Shown here one piece after another: positions 5,037-6,523 of a stretch of DNA of 6,523 bases. The notes below the pieces were generated by a model. That model saw nothing but the letters and a program-made list of their open reading frames with translations, did no database searches and was not told the origin of the DNA. This stretch comes from Clostridiales bacterium. GTDB lineage: Bacteria; Bacillota; Clostridia; Saccharofermentanales; UBA5734. The stretch is from NCBI GenBank assembly GCA_007135995.1, contig SLHU01000290.1, positions 1 through 6,523 of the forward strand, written 5' to 3'. The position numbers and the translations under genes were made by a program. How positions within the stretch are numbered: the first letter of the stretch is position 1; every line of letters starts with the position of its first letter.

Positions 5037-6523
5037 ATGCTGAATGAAACGCAAAAGGTAAATGAATCAATATGGTATAACAGCGCGGCGGATCAATGGA
5101 CAAAGGCGCTGCCCATGGGAAACGGACATTTAGGTGCAATGGCCTATGGAGGAGCTGAGGGTCGTTTTGATTTATCGGAAAACACATGCTGGTCAGGTGC
5201 TCCTCCAGAAAATTGCCTGGATGAAAACGCGAAAGAGTATATGGCTCGGGCAAGAGCATTGTTAACACAAAATAAGATTGATGAAGCCGAGACACTGATA
5301 AGAAAATGTAGTGGGATTAAAGGGAACTACGGCACCCAGGTACCAATGGGCAGGCTATTTGCAGGCATCAGTGAAGTGCCTGTGAAGACAGACAGACAAT
5401 TGAACTTGAACACAGGTGTCTGTATGGACAGGCTTTACTATGAAGCGTATGAAGTTACAAGAGAGAGCTTCATTTCTAATCCACATAAAATAATGGCTGT
5501 CAGGCTTTCAGCAGATGGTGAAACACTTCCCCGCTCAAGAGTATGGGCAGAAGGCTGGAGCCAACCCGCGCACACCAAATGGCAGGGAGATGACCTTGTT
5601 GTCAAAGGCAGAGCCTTAGAAAATATCCACAGTGACGGTCTTCACGGCGTTCAGTATTACATTAGACTTAGAATCAATACGGACGGACGGGTTTCCTGGT
5701 CTCGACAGGGTATGATGATTGACGACGCAACCAGTCTTACCCTTTATATGACTGCGGTGACGGATATGTATTGCGAGAATTTAGAAGCGCATTGCATACA
5801 GATTCTAGATAATGCAGAAAACAGCACATGGGATGAACTATATGCCATACATACTGACGAGCATTCGAAGTGGATGGACAAGTGTACACTCACCTTGCCA
5901 GGAAATGACAAAAGCCATCTACCCACAGATCAGAGGATAAAGGAATATGGGAACGATAGAAGTGATCAGGCATTGGTTTCACTGTTTTTTCAGTATGGCA
6001 GATACCTTCTGATGAATACCTCGCGGCCGGATTCACTGCTTCCCGCAGCGCTGCAAGGTATATGGAATGATGACAGGGCCTGCAGGATGGAATGGACAGA
6101 TGATCTGCATCTTGATATCAATACCCAGATGAACTATTATCCTGCAGAGGTGACGGGCTTATCAGATTGCACACTTCCGCTCTTTGCCTGGCTGAAAAAT
6201 AAATTGTGCCCGAATGGCAAACGCATCGCCAGTGATCTTTATGACAGTGAAGGCTGGGTAGCCCATACCGTATCAAATGCCTACGGCTGGGCTGCACCCG
6301 GCTGGGATTACAGCTGGGGGTTTCATGTATCAGGAGGTGCCTGGGCAGCCGCCCATATATGGCAGCATTTTCTATACACCAGAGATATACATTTTTTAAG
6401 GGAATATTTTGATGTTCTTTATGGGGCTGGCAAATTCCTCAGATCAATCCTCACGGAGGATCCGGAAACAGGCGAGTGGGTGGCAAACCCCTCCTATTCA
6501 CCGGAAAATGCTTATAAAATCAA
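5037..6523 (+). CDS. Second glycoside hydrolase family 95 protein, N-terminal 495 codons (3' end outside window)
   Basis: The frame from ATG 5037, with GAGGAG at 5024-5029, stays open to the right edge: 495 complete codons plus two bases. It lacks a signal peptide. GH95 landmarks: IWYNSAADQWTKALPMGNGH (residues 12-31), LSENTCWSG (46-54), YGRYLL (320-325), LPAALQGIWND (335-345), HLDINTQMNYYPAE (358-371) and NPSYSPEN (484-491). Glu490 is the predicted catalytic acid; the general-base aspartate (QIDGN motif) must lie beyond the edge, with some 250-280 residues still to come. As in its neighbour, the first catalytic-motif Asn is replaced, by Asp360, and His358 is kept. The N-terminal segment has YGTQVPMGRLFAG (98-110) instead of the usual YQPxGD-like motif, so this is a divergent paralog, not a recent duplicate. 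Arginine codons differ sharply: by eye 19 of 26 are AGA/AGG, against 6 of 44 in the upstream gene. It probably shares a transcript with that gene and handles a different fucosylated linkage or size. Confidence 0.92.
   Translation, partial: MLNETQKVNESIWYNSAADQWTKALPMGNGHLGAMAYGGAEGRFDLSENTCWSGAPPENCLDENAKEYMARARALLTQNKIDEAETLIRKCSGIKGNYGTQVPMGRLFAGISEVPVKTDRQLNLNTGVCMDRLYYEAYEVTRESFISNPHKIMAVRLSADGETLPRSRVWAEGWSQPAHTKWQGDDLVVKGRALENIHSDGLHGVQYYIRLRINTDGRVSWSRQGMMIDDATSLTLYMTAVTDMYCENLEAHCIQILDNAENSTWDELYAIHTDEHSKWMDKCTLTLPGNDKSHLPTDQRIKEYGNDRSDQALVSLFFQYGRYLLMNTSRPDSLLPAALQGIWNDDRACRMEWTDDLHLDINTQMNYYPAEVTGLSDCTLPLFAWLKNKLCPNGKRIASDLYDSEGWVAHTVSNAYGWAAPGWDYSWGFHVSGGAWAAAHIWQHFLYTRDIHFLREYFDVLYGAGKFLRSILTEDPETGEWVANPSYSPENAYKI

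Overview
The window looks like a chromosomal segment of a Bacillota bacterium, probably a clostridial anaerobe. The evidence is indirect: purine-rich ribosome binding sites 7 or fewer bases from each start, a consensus sigma-A type promoter, a SleB-family cell wall hydrolase with bacterial SH3 repeats, and two tandem family GH95 glycoside hydrolases without signal peptides. No ribosomal or marker gene is present, so the assignment is tentative. Everything that reads as a gene is on the + strand.

Layout. Positions 1-636 hold the C-terminal two thirds of an RarD-type EamA transporter, cut by the left edge. Positions 637-858 are intergenic: a 21-bp-period direct repeat, a weak terminator candidate, overlapping palindromes and an unusually good promoter. 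Positions 859-2157 encode a secreted cell wall hydrolase: signal peptide, acidic segment, two SH3b domains, Pro/Ala linker, SleB-like catalytic domain. Positions 2158-2430 have no gene but are rich in structure: a small hairpin, a 68-base nested inverted repeat, and an 18-bp direct repeat (three copies) followed by an inverted partial copy. Positions about 2431-2646 read as the broken C-terminal end of a uroporphyrinogen-decarboxylase-like protein. Positions 2689-4983 encode a complete cytoplasmic GH95 enzyme, and 5037-6523 the first 495 codons of a second, divergent GH95 enzyme that runs off the right edge.

How the genes work together. The two GH95 genes are 53 bp apart, in the same direction, and probably form part of an operon for intracellular trimming of alpha-L-fucosylated (or related alpha-L-galactosylated) oligosaccharides. 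Their transporter and the rest of the pathway would lie outside the window. The wall hydrolase has its own promoter and is probably a separate unit. The transporter is unrelated to either.

No new defence or mobile system is visible. The items most worth a second look are the structured region 2279-2415 next to the truncated decarboxylase-like remnant, the shared Asn-to-Asp change in the catalytic motif of both GH95 proteins, the sharply different arginine codon use of the two GH95 genes, and the hairpin that abuts the second GH95 ribosome binding site.
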